A DNA stretch of 64,000 nucleotides from an uncultured Pseudoxanthomonas sp. (GTDB taxonomy: Bacteria > Pseudomonadota > Gammaproteobacteria > Xanthomonadales > Xanthomonadaceae), in NCBI RefSeq assembly GCF_946886695.1, contig NZ_CAMPJD010000012.1, positions 1 to 64,000 on the forward strand, written 5' to 3'. Of the stretch, positions 43,191 through 51,939 are shown one piece after another. Every line of letters starts with the position of its first letter. The stretch's first letter is position 1. Made by a program: the position numbers and the translations under genes. The notes under the pieces were generated by a model. It searched no databases. It was not told the DNA's origin and saw only the letters and a list, made by a program, of their open reading frames with translations.

Positions 43191-44187
43191 ACGGATGATC
43201 GCGCAGCCAGGCGCGCAGGCGCTCGAAGCCTTCCTCCATCGACACGCGCGGCACATAGCCGAAGTCGCGTCGCGCCGGCGCCATGTCGTACCAGTGCGCG
43301 GTACTCAACTGTTCGGCGAGGAAGCGGGTCATCGGCGGTTCGCCTTTCAGCGGCAGCACCGTCCATAGCGTTTCGCACACCGCGCCGATGCGGTAGGCGG
43401 CCTTGAACGAGAGGTGCTTGTCCACGCGCGGCGCGCCGGCCGACTCCAGCAGCGCATTGAGCAGTTTGCGCATCGGCCACGGCTCGCCGTTGGAGATGAA
43501 GTACGCCTTGCCCGCGCAGGCGGCGCCGGACGCGAGGTGATCGAAGGCGTCGAAGTGCGCCTGCGCGGCGTTGTCGATGTAGGTGGTGTCGACGTGGTTT
43601 TCGCCGCTGCCGACGATGCGAAGGCGCCCGGCGCGCGCGCGCGACACCAGCCGCGGCAGGATCTGGTGGTCACCGGGACCCCAGATCAGGCGCGGCCGCA
43701 GTGCCACCGTGGCGAGCGTGGCATCGTTGGCGGCGAGCACGGCCTTCTCGGCGATCGTCTTGGTGGTCGCGTACGGCGCCTTGAAGCCTTCGCCATAGGG
43801 CACGTCCGCAGCGCTGCCGCCTTCCACCGGATGCGTGGCGCGATGCGTGACGCTGGGCGTGGAGGTGTAGACCAGGCGACCGACGCCGTGCGTACGGCAC
43901 GCATCCAGCACGTTCTGCGTGCCGACCACGTTGGCGTCGTGATAGCCCTTGTAACTGCCCCAGGCACCGGCCTTCGCCGCGTTGTGGAAGACTGCGTCCA
44001 CGCCGTCGGCGGCATGCCGCACTGCGTGCGCGTCGGCGAGGTCGCCCTGCACCTGCCCCACGCCGAGTTCGCGCAGCACCGGGTAGTAGCCACGGTTGAG
44101 GCTGATCACCTCGTGTCCGCGTTCGACCAGCCCGCGGCACAGCGCCTGGCCCAGGAATCCACCGCCGCCGGTGACGAGGATCTTCAT
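43186..44187 (-). CDS. oleD: OleD, NADPH-dependent 2-alkyl-3-ketoacid reductase
   Basis: 333-aa extended short-chain dehydrogenase of the olefin pathway. It reduces the beta-ketoacid made by OleA to a 2-alkyl-3-hydroxyacid. The Rossmann loop is TGGGGFLGQ (residues 6-14), with the catalytic Ser/Thr region [10 protein letters not shown] and YxxxK in [35 protein letters not shown] is typical of the 3-beta-HSD/OleD branch. Its ATG overlaps the oleC stop (ATGA), coupling the two. The stop codon TAG lies within the end of the repeat at 43050-43190, so the last codons may have been altered by that insertion. Confidence 0.93.
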   Translation of the reverse strand: MKILVTGGGGFLGQALCRGLVERGHEVISLNRGYYPVLRELGVGQVQGDLADAHAVRHAADGVDAVFHNAAKAGAWGSYKGYHDANVVGTQNVLDACRTHGVGRLVYTSTPSVTHRATHPVEGGSAADVPYGEGFKAPYATTKTIAEKAVLAANDATLATVALRPRLIWGPGDHQILPRLVSRARAGRLRIVGSGENHVDTTYIDNAAQAHFDAFDHLASGAACAGKAYFISNGEPWPMRKLLNALLESAGAPRVDKHLSFKAAYRIGAVCETLWTVLPLKGEPPMTRFLAEQLSTAHWYDMAPARRDFGYVPRVSMEEGFERLRAWLRDHPL

Positions 44188-45827
44188 GCGTGCTGCTCCA
44201 GGTGCGTTGTCGCCCAGGCGGCCAGTGTTTCGCGGCCGATCTTGGCGTTGTGGCGGATGTCGACCGGGAAGCCCGGATGCAGCAGGTAGGCGATGATGCG
44301 CGCGGTGTGCGGATGGCGTGTGGCGATGGCGCGCAGTTCGGCTTCGATGCGCGCGGGATCGGCACTGATGCCGGGCTGCAGTTCGTAACACAGCACCGGC
44401 CGCTGCCTGCCCGCTTCGCCCACGCCGACCAGCGCGGTACGGCGGATCTGCGGATGGGTGTTGAACACGGGTTCGACCTGTTCGGTATAGAGCGGGCCGT
44501 CGGCGGTTTCCACGCGCTGCGTCTTGCGGCCGCAGAACCACAGGCGGCCTTCGCCATCGAACCAGCCGACGTCGCCCATGCGGTGCACGATGCGTTCTCC
44601 ACCGTCAGGCAGCGCTTCGCGGATCTTGGCGATGCGCGTGGCCGCGTCGCGACGGAAGTAGGTGTCGGTGGCGGTGGGACCGGCAACGGTGATTTCGCCG
44701 ATCTCGCCTTGTTGCAGCACCTCGACCCCGTCCCAGCGTTCGATCGGCGCATCGACGATGCGGATGATACGGACCTCGTTCGGCGACACAGCGCGGCCGA
44801 CACAGGTGCCAGCCCCGGCCTCGGTCGTCGCGCGCGTGGATTCCAGTTCGCGCCCTTCGATGACGGCAACGGGCAGGCATTCGGTGGCGCCGTACGGCGT
44901 CCAGAACTGCGCGCCCTCCGGCAGCAGCGTGCGGATCTTCGCCACCACGTCCGGCGGCACCGGCGCGCCGGCGGAGGTCACGCGCTGCACGGTGGGCAGC
45001 GGCGCGCCGTGGTCGGCGAGCACCTTCATCAGCGCCGGCGAGCCGAACAGCTGGGTGATGCCGAAGCGCGCGATGGCCGCGTGCAGCTTCTTCGGATCGG
45101 CACTCGCGGGCCGGGTGGGATCCATGTCGGGGATCACCGACGTCAGCCCGAGGGCCGGGTCGAACAATGCGAACGGCGGGAACGTCGGCAGGTCCACGCC
45201 GCCGGGCTGCATGCCGAAGGCGTTGCGCAGCAGTTCGATCTGCGCGACGAAATGACGGTGGCGATAGACCACACCCTTCGGCACGCCGGTGGAGCCGCTG
45301 GTGAACAGGATGCCGGCGACATCATCGGGCGAGGTGTCCGCGAGTTGCGGACCCGCGCCGGTGCCGCGCGCTTCGATCTTCGCCAGCGTCGTGCCGCCCC
45401 AGGCCCAGCGCGTGCCGACGGTGACGATCTTCTTCGCCGACCTGGCCCAGCCCAGCACGCGACGAGCGACCTGGGCCAGCGGGATGCCGATGAAGGCCTC
45501 GGGTTCGGCTTCGTCCAGGCACTGCTTCAGCGCGCGCCGGTCGATACCCGGGTCCACCAGCACCGGCACGGCGCCGGCCTTGAACAGCGCGAACATCAAC
45601 AGGAAGAACTCCGGTGTCGGCCGCACCATCACCACGGTGCGGCTGCCGCGGCCGATGCCGTACGCGCCCAGGCCGGCGGCGATGGCGTCGCTGCGGGCAT
45701 CGAGCTGCGCGTAGGTGAGCTCGCGGGTGTAGCGGCCGGCGCCATCGGGGCAGCGCATGGCCACGCGGTCGGGCTGCTCGCGGGCCAGCCGGGGCAGGCT
45801 GGCGGCGATGTTGCACGGATCGGTCAT
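44184..45827 (-). CDS. oleC: OleC, beta-lactone synthetase
   Basis: 547-aa ANL-superfamily (AMP-forming) enzyme. In Xanthomonas and relatives OleC activates the beta-hydroxyacid with ATP and closes it to a beta-lactone. The AMP-binding P-loop is [16 protein letters not shown] (about 175-190), with the ATP/substrate region [17 protein letters not shown], the hinge [19 protein letters not shown], and a C-terminal Lys in [14 protein letters not shown]. Assignment is supported by the ole context. GACAAT ends 6 bases before the ATG with no ribosome-binding site, hinting at a leaderless start distinct from oleA/oleB. It diverges from the YkgJ gene. Confidence 0.93.
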   Translation of the reverse strand: MTDPCNIAASLPRLAREQPDRVAMRCPDGAGRYTRELTYAQLDARSDAIAAGLGAYGIGRGSRTVVMVRPTPEFFLLMFALFKAGAVPVLVDPGIDRRALKQCLDEAEPEAFIGIPLAQVARRVLGWARSAKKIVTVGTRWAWGGTTLAKIEARGTGAGPQLADTSPDDVAGILFTSGSTGVPKGVVYRHRHFVAQIELLRNAFGMQPGGVDLPTFPPFALFDPALGLTSVIPDMDPTRPASADPKKLHAAIARFGITQLFGSPALMKVLADHGAPLPTVQRVTSAGAPVPPDVVAKIRTLLPEGAQFWTPYGATECLPVAVIEGRELESTRATTEAGAGTCVGRAVSPNEVRIIRIVDAPIERWDGVEVLQQGEIGEITVAGPTATDTYFRRDAATRIAKIREALPDGGERIVHRMGDVGWFDGEGRLWFCGRKTQRVETADGPLYTEQVEPVFNTHPQIRRTALVGVGEAGRQRPVLCYELQPGISADPARIEAELRAIATRHPHTARIIAYLLHPGFPVDIRHNAKIGRETLAAWATTHLEQHA

Positions 45828-45919
45828 GCGGCCATTGTCGCCGCTGGACGGTACTTGCGTCAGCCGCCGGCGTTGGCAGAATGCGCGTCCCGCCCGCGTC
45901 CTGACGCCACTCCACGCCG

Positions 45920-46300
45920 ATGCACCCCTGCCTGACCTGCGGCGCCTGCTGCGCCCACTTCCGCGTCAGCTTCCACTGGAGCGAGGCAGACCCCGAGCAG
46001 GGCGGCGTGGTGCCGATTGCACTGACCGAGCCGCTGCGCGTCCACGAGCGCGTGATGCGCGGCACTTCGCAGAAGGAACCGCGGTGCGTGGCACTGGACG
46101 CCGACATCGGCCGCTACAGTCGCTGCAGCATCCACGACCGGCGCCCGTCGGTGTGCGCGCTGGTGCCGGCATCACTGGAATTCGGCGAGCGCAGCGCGCA
46201 GTGCGACAAGGCGCGTGTGGCGCATGGACTCCCACTGCTGGTGGAGGCGGACTGGACCGGCGTTGTGGACGCGGAGAAAAATCCGCTGCCAGAGCTCTGA
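45920..46300 (+). CDS. YkgJ-family cysteine-cluster protein
   Basis: 126-aa protein of the YkgJ/Fe-Zn-chelating cluster family. Cys4, Cys7, Cys10 and Cys11 (MHPCLTCGACC) and later Cys in EPRCVALD, YSRCSIHDRRPSVCAL and SAQCDKAR form a probable iron-sulphur or zinc site. Full length for the small form of the family. It lies between oleC and oleB but on the opposite strand, so it is not part of an ole polycistron; a functional tie is unproven. CAGAAT at about 45876 could be its -10 box. Confidence 0.83.
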   Translation: MHPCLTCGACCAHFRVSFHWSEADPEQGGVVPIALTEPLRVHERVMRGTSQKEPRCVALDADIGRYSRCSIHDRRPSVCALVPASLEFGERSAQCDKARVAHGLPLLVEADWTGVVDAEKNPLPEL

Positions 46301-46309
46301 TCGCCCGGC

Positions 46310-46379
46310 GTAGAGCCGAGCTTGCTCGGCTGCTTCTTGCAGGATTGCACAAAGAGCAGCGGAGCAAGCTCCGCTCTAC
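46310..46379. repeat. Short inverted-repeat element (GTAGAGCGGAGCTTGCTCC type)
   Basis: A 70-bp unit with inverted ends GTAGAGCCGAGCTTGCTCGG (46310-46329) and its near-complement GCGGAGCAAGCTCCGCTCTA (46359-46378). Each half is itself a hairpin. It begins 10 bases after the YkgJ stop and lies between the convergent YkgJ and oleB genes. Confidence 0.8.
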
Positions 46380-46410
46380 GGCAAGAACGTGTCAGCCCCG
46401 CTGCGGAGGA

Positions 46411-47301
46411 TCACGCCAGCGGATGACGATCCAGGAAGTCGCGGATCAGCGGCACCAGGATCTCGTGCTTGTCTTCCAGCACGTAATGGCCGGCGTCCTC
46501 GTACGCATGCACCTCCGCGTTCGGCAGCGCGGCACGGAAGCCGTCGAGGAAGTGCCTGTCGAACACGAAATCCTTCAGACCCCAGCCCAGGAACGCGGGC
46601 CGGTCGGCGAACGACGGCAGCGCTTTGCCAGCGGCTTCGAGCAGCGGCCACGCCTTGTCCTGCGGACCGAGCGGGATGTCCTGCATGAAGCGGATCGTCG
46701 AAATGCGGTTGGCCCAAGTGTCGTACGGCGACACGTAGGCGCGGCGTACATCGGCCGGCATGCGCCGCTCGACACCGATCCAGGACGCACCCGCAGAGAA
46801 TGCATTGAAGCCGCGGATGATCCACTCGCCGATTGTCCAGTCGCGACCCAACCCGATCTGCCACGGCATCGCCTTCGCCGCCGGCATCGGGAATGCAGCG
46901 GTGTTGGTGACCACCAGGCGCTTCACCTGCGTGGCGTGCGACAGCGCCCAGCCGAAGCCGATCATGCCGCCCCAGTCGTGCACGGCCAGCGTCACCGGGC
47001 CGGTGATGCCCAGGTGCTGCAGCAGCGCGGCGACGTCGTCCACGCGCGACTGCAGGGTGTAGTCGTAGCGGCTGTCGTCGGGTTTGTCGGACAGGCCCAT
47101 GCCGATGTGGTCGGGCACGATGCAGCGGTACTTGTCGGACAGCCCCGCCACCAGCGTGCGCCAGTAATAGCTCCACGACGGATTGCCGTGCAGCATCACC
47201 ACCACCTCGCCGTCGCGCGGGCCTTCATCAAGGTAGTTCATCGACAGGCCCGGACGGACCTCGAAGCGCTTCGGATGGGAGGGATAGCCGGGAAGGTTCA
47301 T
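46411..47301 (-). CDS. oleB: OleB, beta-lactone decarboxylase (alpha/beta hydrolase)
   Basis: 296-aa alpha/beta hydrolase of the haloalkane-dehalogenase-like branch, catalysing the last olefin step: loss of CO2 from the beta-lactone to give a cis-alkene. Triad: nucleophile Asp109 (VHDWGGMIGFGWAL), His272 (EDAGHYVLED), with a probable acid around Asp244 (LKDFVFDRH). The oxyanion region HGNPSWSYYWR is at 38-48. An Asp rather than Ser nucleophile, with the ole context, distinguishes it from esterases. It follows oleA by 67 bases, but a terminator lies between them. Confidence 0.93.
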   Translation of the reverse strand: MNLPGYPSHPKRFEVRPGLSMNYLDEGPRDGEVVVMLHGNPSWSYYWRTLVAGLSDKYRCIVPDHIGMGLSDKPDDSRYDYTLQSRVDDVAALLQHLGITGPVTLAVHDWGGMIGFGWALSHATQVKRLVVTNTAAFPMPAAKAMPWQIGLGRDWTIGEWIIRGFNAFSAGASWIGVERRMPADVRRAYVSPYDTWANRISTIRFMQDIPLGPQDKAWPLLEAAGKALPSFADRPAFLGWGLKDFVFDRHFLDGFRAALPNAEVHAYEDAGHYVLEDKHEILVPLIRDFLDRHPLA

Positions 47302-47318
47302 CGCGCGTCGCCGCCGTC

Positions 47319-47344
47319 AAAGAAAAGGGCCGGCGAACCGGCCC
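47319..47344 (-). terminator. Rho-independent terminator after oleA
   Basis: On the minus strand, a GGGCCGG / CCGGCCC stem with a TTCG tetraloop is followed by TTTTCTTT, 24 bases after the oleA stop. It should end most oleA transcripts before oleB. Confidence 0.9.
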
Positions 47345-47368
47345 CTGGAATGCGAATGCCGGGTGGGA

Positions 47369-48385
47369 TTACCACTCCACCTCGGCCATCGTGCAGTTCA
47401 GGCCCGAGCCGATGCCGAGCAGGGCGATGCGGTCGCCCTTCTTCAGCTTGCCCAGCTCCTTCAGCTTGCTCAGCACGATCGGCACGCTGGCCGGGCCGAT
47501 GTTGCCGTGCTCGGTGAAGATGGTCATGACCTTCTTCGGGTCGATGCCGAACGACTTCACGAACGCCTGGGTATGTGGGCGGCTGACCTGATGAATGACG
47601 AACTGGTCCAGTTCGTCCACGGCCCAGCCGAGCGCGATCTTGGCGGCGGCGAAGGTCTTGGTGGCCAGCTTCATGCCTTCGATCAGCAGCATGCGGGTGT
47701 CAGTGACCATGCGGTCCAGGTTGCCGCGGCAGAGCTTGTTCCACTCGGTCGCCGAGCGGGTCACGCCGCCCTTGTAACGCGGGGCATCCGGCGCCAGCTC
47801 GCGGCGCGTCATCACCATCGCCACGGCACCGCAGCCCAAGGTCAGGGCCGCCAGCTCATCACGGAACTGCTGTTCGGTCACGTCCGGCGCATTGAGGCGT
47901 TCGATGGTCTTGTCGTAGACCAGGTTGGCGGTCTCGCCATCGACGACAAGCGCGTAGTCGATCTCGCCGCGTTCCAGCATGCGGGCGGCGATGTCCATGC
48001 CATTGATGAAGGCCAGACACGCATTGGTCACATCGAAGGTCTGGCAATGGTCGCTGACGCCCAGGTTGCCGCAGACGATGCTGGCAGTGGACGGCTCAAG
48101 GTAGTCGCGGCTGACCGAGGTGTTGACCACCAGGCCGATCTTGTCAGCGCCGATGCCGGCGTCGAGCAAGGCCTTCCGTGCCGCCAGCGTGGCTGCGTCG
48201 GAGGCCTGCACGTCGTCGTCCCACAGGCGGCGGGCATGCACGCCGGCGACGTCGTTCAACACGTCGGTCTTGATGCCCAGGCGGTCGAGCGTGGGCTGGA
48301 GGCGGGCGTTGATCTCGTCGGACGTCAGCGTGTGCGGCGCATCGATATGCGCCAGTCCCGCGATGGAGACATTCTTGAAGAGCAT
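47369..48385 (-). CDS. oleA: OleA, head-to-head acyl-CoA condensing thiolase
   Basis: 338-aa thiolase-superfamily enzyme that condenses two fatty acyl-CoAs into a beta-ketoacid, starting long-chain olefin synthesis. It matches my recollection of X. campestris OleA over nearly its whole length. Catalytic residues: Cys123 (DVTNACLAFING) and Glu97 (SVSRDYLEPST), which correspond to Cys143/Glu117 in the published tagged-protein numbering; the His and Asn lie in VIHQVSRPHT and EHGNIGPASVP. The frame could begin at a TTG (48400), but the ATG at 48385 gives the Xanthomonas N-terminus (MLFKNVSIAGLAHIDAPHTL). A perfect CRP/Clp-type palindrome lies about 110 bases upstream. Confidence 0.96.
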   Translation of the reverse strand: MLFKNVSIAGLAHIDAPHTLTSDEINARLQPTLDRLGIKTDVLNDVAGVHARRLWDDDVQASDAATLAARKALLDAGIGADKIGLVVNTSVSRDYLEPSTASIVCGNLGVSDHCQTFDVTNACLAFINGMDIAARMLERGEIDYALVVDGETANLVYDKTIERLNAPDVTEQQFRDELAALTLGCGAVAMVMTRRELAPDAPRYKGGVTRSATEWNKLCRGNLDRMVTDTRMLLIEGMKLATKTFAAAKIALGWAVDELDQFVIHQVSRPHTQAFVKSFGIDPKKVMTIFTEHGNIGPASVPIVLSKLKELGKLKKGDRIALLGIGSGLNCTMAEVEW

Positions 48386-48488
48386 CGAGGTTAGCGCCAA
48401 GGCTCAGGCAGAGGGGGCCGACAAGGGTACTCACTTCCCGCCTTCACCGCATCTTTACGCGGGATCGCGCCAGACGCGCCTCAGCTTA

Positions 48489-48510
48489 AAATGTGACGAA
48501 CGTCACATTT
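48489..48510. promoter_or_regulatory. CRP/Clp-type palindrome upstream of oleA
   Basis: AAATGTGACG / CGTCACATTT with a 2-base centre. Its core TGTGACGAACGTCACA (48492-48507) is an exact TGTGA-N6-TCACA site, the consensus of CRP and of the c-di-GMP-sensing Xanthomonas homologue Clp. The site centre is about 114 bases upstream of the oleA ATG and at the end of the DUF4156 gene, whose stop codon begins at its last base. Confidence 0.75.
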
Positions 48511-48827
48511 CATCGGCCGCAGCGGAACGCGGCGAAACGCTGCTCGCCGTTGGCCGGATCGCCCAGGGGTTGCAGGGTGTCGGCCTGAAGGCCCGGCGCC
48601 TCGTTACGGGCCAGGGTTTCCAGCTCGTCACGCACGCGCAGGGCGTTGCGTTCATAGAACGCCACGCTGTCCTTGACCGATACCGATACCTCGCCGCGCT
48701 TCTCGCAGCCGGCGGGAACGGCGCCCGCGCCGACCACGCGGACATCCCGGGCAGTGGGTGCCAGGTGCACCCAGGTGCAGGCGGACAGCAGCACGGTGGA
48801 AGCGGCGGCAAGAAGGGCGAGTCGCAT
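48510..48827 (-). CDS. DUF4156 lipoprotein
   Basis: 105-aa lipoprotein with lipobox LLSAC (Cys about residue 16) right after a short hydrophobic signal (MRLALLAAASTVLLSAC). The mature part resembles DUF4156: VHLAPTARDVRVVGAGAVPA, CEKRGEVSVSVKDSVAFYER, and RVRDELETLARNEA, ending RFAAFRCGR with a second Cys. Full length for the family; function unknown. The frame is open upstream, but the ATG at 48827 supplies the only sensible signal peptide. Its stop abuts the CRP/Clp palindrome ahead of oleA. Confidence 0.82.
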   Translation of the reverse strand: MRLALLAAASTVLLSACTWVHLAPTARDVRVVGAGAVPAGCEKRGEVSVSVKDSVAFYERNALRVRDELETLARNEAPGLQADTLQPLGDPANGEQRFAAFRCGR

Positions 48828-48933
48828 CGAAGTCACCTTGAAGTGTGAGTCGCGGCCATTCTGGCCCACGCGGGATGAATCGCTCCGGGCACGTGCACCG
48901 CTCCCCGCGCGGAGGAGCGGTGCCTTCCGGGCC

Positions 48934-51795
48934 TTACGGCTTCGGTTTACCGTCGGCATCCAGTTCCACCGCCTCGCCCAGCTGCAGCGCGCGGACCGAT
49001 TCCCCGACCTTGGACAGGTCACCCACCACCACCCAGGTCAGTGCGGACGGCGACAGGGTGGACGCCGCCTTGGCGACATCGGCCGCGCCGATCGCTTCGT
49101 TGCGGGCCTTGTACTGGACGATGTAGTCGTCGGGCCGGCCATAACGCTGGTTGGTGGCGATCTGTCCGAGCACGGCGGACGCGGTTTCGTACGCGCCCGG
49201 CAGTTCCAGCGTGTTGGCCGCGCGGATCTTGGTGATCTCGTCCGGCTTGGCCGGGGCCTGGCCACTGGCGAACTGGCTGATCTCCTTCTGCAGCTCCTTC
49301 ATCGAATCGGCGGTGCGGTCGCTCTGCACGGCGGCGCTGGCCCACCAGGGACGCTGGCCGAGCGCATTGCGGGCACCGCTGTAAGAGCCATAGGCCCAGT
49401 GCTTGTCCTCGCGCAGGTTCATGTTGAGGCGGGAGCTGAACTGCCCGCCCAGCACGCCGTTGGCGAAGTCGAAGTCGATGGTGCCGGTGTCACCGGTGGG
49501 CGGCACCAGCTGGGCGGCGTAGACGTTGGACTGGATCGCGCCCGGCTGGTCGATCAGGAACACGCGCGGCTTGGCGTCATTGGCCACCTTCGGCACGGTC
49601 GCCAGCTTGGGGGCGTTCGGCGCGGCCTTCCAGTCGCCCAGGCGGGCTTCCAGCAACGGCACGATCTGCGCCAGCGTGGTGTCACCGACCACGGTGATGC
49701 GGGCCTGGTCCGGCTGCAGCCAGTCACGATGGAAGGCGACCAGGTCGTCGCGGGTCAGCGAGGCGATCGATGCCTCCGTGCCCGATCCGGTGAACGGGAT
49801 GGCATACGGATGGCCAGCGCCGTACAGCAGTGGCGGCAGCGTCCGCAACGCGGCGGTCTGCGGGCGCGCCTTCTCCTGCTTGATGCCGGCGATCCAGGTG
49901 GCGCGCACGCGCTCCACTTCGGCCGGGGCGAAAGTCGGGCGACGCAGTACGTCAGCGAGCAGGTCCAGCGACGGATCCAGCTTTTCGGTAAGTGCCGACA
50001 GGCCCACCGAAGCGCTGTCCAGGCCGGCGCCCGTGGTCAGTTCCGCGCCCAGCGCTTCCTTGCGAGCGGCGAAATCCAGCGCGCCGTACTCGCCCGCGCC
50101 TTCGTCCATCATCTGCAGCGCGAAGCTGGCGGTGCCGAGCTTCTTGCCGACATCGGCGGCGTAACCGCCGGGGAACTCGACGCTGATCTGCACCACCGGC
50201 GTCTCATGCCGCTCGGCCAGCGCGACCTGCATGCCGTTGGACAGGGTGGCGCGCTGCACAGCCGGGAATTTCAGGTCCGGGAAGGTCGCGGTCTTCGGCA
50301 CGCCTTGGCTGCGGTCCACGTCGGTCTTCACCGTCTTGAACTTCGGGTCGACCTTGGGCGTGGCGGCCGGCTGCGTGGCGGGTGCGGCGAACACGGTTTC
50401 CGGCAGGGCCGAGGCGGGCGTCTCGCTGGGCTGCACGAGGATGGTGTGCGAGGCCCCCGTCAGCCATTTCTTTGCCACGGCCTGCACCTCGGCCGGCGTG
50501 GCGTTGGCAAGGATGTCCAACTCTTCCTGGTAGCAATCCGGCGCGCCCTGATAGACGGCGCACGAGGCCAGCACGTCGGACTTGCCGCCGAAGCCGCCGA
50601 TGCGCTCGATGCCGCGCACGAACGCCGCGCGTCCGGAGACCTTGGCGCGCTCCAGTTCCTCGGCCGTCGGGCCTTGGGTGACCAGGCGCTTGAGTTCCTC
50701 GTCCAGGGCCAGTTCGACCTTGGCCGGCTCCACGCCTTCCTTCACGGTGGACATCAGGAAGAACGTGCTGCTGATCTCGCTGCTCCACTGGAACGCACTG
50801 GCCTGGTCGGCGATCTTGTCGCCGTGCACCAGGCGTGTGTCGAAGCGCGAGGCCGCGCTGCCGCCCAGCACCTGTGCGAACAAGTCCAGCAGGGTGGCGT
50901 CCTTCGTGCCCATTTCCGCCACCGGCCAGGCGCGGTAGACGCGCACCTGCGGCACGCGGTCGGGGATCGTCTCGCGGGTGTCCCTGGCGTGCTTCGGGAT
51001 GTTGGTCTTCATGTCCGCCAGCGTGGCGCTGGCCGGGATGTCGCCAAAGTAACGGGTCACCTTCTCCTTGGCGGTGGCCACGTCGATGTCGCCGGCCAGC
51101 ACCAGCACGGCGTTGTTGGGGCCGTACCAGCTGCGGAACCAGGTCTTCACGTCGTCCAGCGTGGCGGCGTCCAGGTCGGCCATGGAGCCGATGGTCTGCC
51201 AGCTGTAGGGATGGCCGGCCGGGTACAGCGCCTCGAACATGCGCGCGAAGATGCGACGGCCATAGGGCTGGTTCTCGCCCTGGCGCTTCTCGTTCTGCAC
51301 CACGCCGCGCTGCTCGTCGAGCGCCTTCTGGTCGATCGCGCCCAGCAGGTGGCCCATGCGGTCGGATTCCATCCACAACGCCATGTCCACGGCGCTGGTG
51401 GGCACGTTCTGGAAATAGTTGGTGCGGTCCTGGTTGGTGGTGCCGTTCTGGTCGGTGGCGCCGACCAGCTCGAACGGGGTGAAGAACTCGCCGTCATGGT
51501 TCTCGCTGCCCTGGAACATCAGGTGCTCGAACAGGTGCGCGAAGCCGGTGCGGCCCGGGGTCTCGTTCTTGCTGCCCACGTGGTACCAGACATTCACCGC
51601 CACGATCGGCGCCTTGCGGTCGGTGTGCACGATCACGCGCAGGCCGTTCGGCAGGGTGAACTCTTCATAAGGAATCACGACGTCCGCGCCCGCCGGCTTC
51701 GCATGCGTCGACGCCGGCGCGTAGGCCAGTCCCCCGAGCGCGGCGGACAGGGCGATGGCGAGCAGGGCGGCGCGGGGCCGGCGGGAAAGGTGCAT
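48934..51795 (-). CDS. Periplasmic M16-family zinc peptidase, second copy
   Basis: 953-aa secreted double-M16 protease. Signal peptide about 1-26 (GGLAYA/PAST). The HxxEH zinc site is at His87-Glu90-His91 (GFAHLFEHLMFQGSENHDGE), with the distal Glu in RGVVQNEKRQGENQPYGRR. The second M16 half (about 505-940) lacks HxxEH and should be structural. It is a paralogue, not a recent duplicate, of the protease at 33794-36580: domain order and even zinc-site position agree, but the sequences differ widely. An AAGGAG site precedes the ATG. The last 100 bases to the DUF4156 gene hold no clear terminator. Confidence 0.93.
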   Translation of the reverse strand: MHLSRRPRAALLAIALSAALGGLAYAPASTHAKPAGADVVIPYEEFTLPNGLRVIVHTDRKAPIVAVNVWYHVGSKNETPGRTGFAHLFEHLMFQGSENHDGEFFTPFELVGATDQNGTTNQDRTNYFQNVPTSAVDMALWMESDRMGHLLGAIDQKALDEQRGVVQNEKRQGENQPYGRRIFARMFEALYPAGHPYSWQTIGSMADLDAATLDDVKTWFRSWYGPNNAVLVLAGDIDVATAKEKVTRYFGDIPASATLADMKTNIPKHARDTRETIPDRVPQVRVYRAWPVAEMGTKDATLLDLFAQVLGGSAASRFDTRLVHGDKIADQASAFQWSSEISSTFFLMSTVKEGVEPAKVELALDEELKRLVTQGPTAEELERAKVSGRAAFVRGIERIGGFGGKSDVLASCAVYQGAPDCYQEELDILANATPAEVQAVAKKWLTGASHTILVQPSETPASALPETVFAAPATQPAATPKVDPKFKTVKTDVDRSQGVPKTATFPDLKFPAVQRATLSNGMQVALAERHETPVVQISVEFPGGYAADVGKKLGTASFALQMMDEGAGEYGALDFAARKEALGAELTTGAGLDSASVGLSALTEKLDPSLDLLADVLRRPTFAPAEVERVRATWIAGIKQEKARPQTAALRTLPPLLYGAGHPYAIPFTGSGTEASIASLTRDDLVAFHRDWLQPDQARITVVGDTTLAQIVPLLEARLGDWKAAPNAPKLATVPKVANDAKPRVFLIDQPGAIQSNVYAAQLVPPTGDTGTIDFDFANGVLGGQFSSRLNMNLREDKHWAYGSYSGARNALGQRPWWASAAVQSDRTADSMKELQKEISQFASGQAPAKPDEITKIRAANTLELPGAYETASAVLGQIATNQRYGRPDDYIVQYKARNEAIGAADVAKAASTLSPSALTWVVVGDLSKVGESVRALQLGEAVELDADGKPKP

Positions 51796-51939
51796 CGGAC
51801 ACTCCTTTGAATACTGAATGGGCCTGGAGAACCCCGATGCTAACCGCCGCCCGCGGTCATTACACTAGGCCACAAGCCATGACGAATGGCCCATCCGCCG
51901 CCCCACCGCGGCCCGCCAATCCTGTTGTGCGGAGGTGCC

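Noticed and set aside
43050..47344. Ole cluster as a recently acquired island
   Set aside because: Base and codon use match the flanks, there are no integrase or att-like sites, and the proteins look native to Xanthomonadaceae.
48673..51810. 1045-codon open frame on the plus strand antisense to the M16 peptidase
   Set aside because: Low-information sequence with no recognisable fold; the minus-strand M16 protein has complete catalytic motifs.
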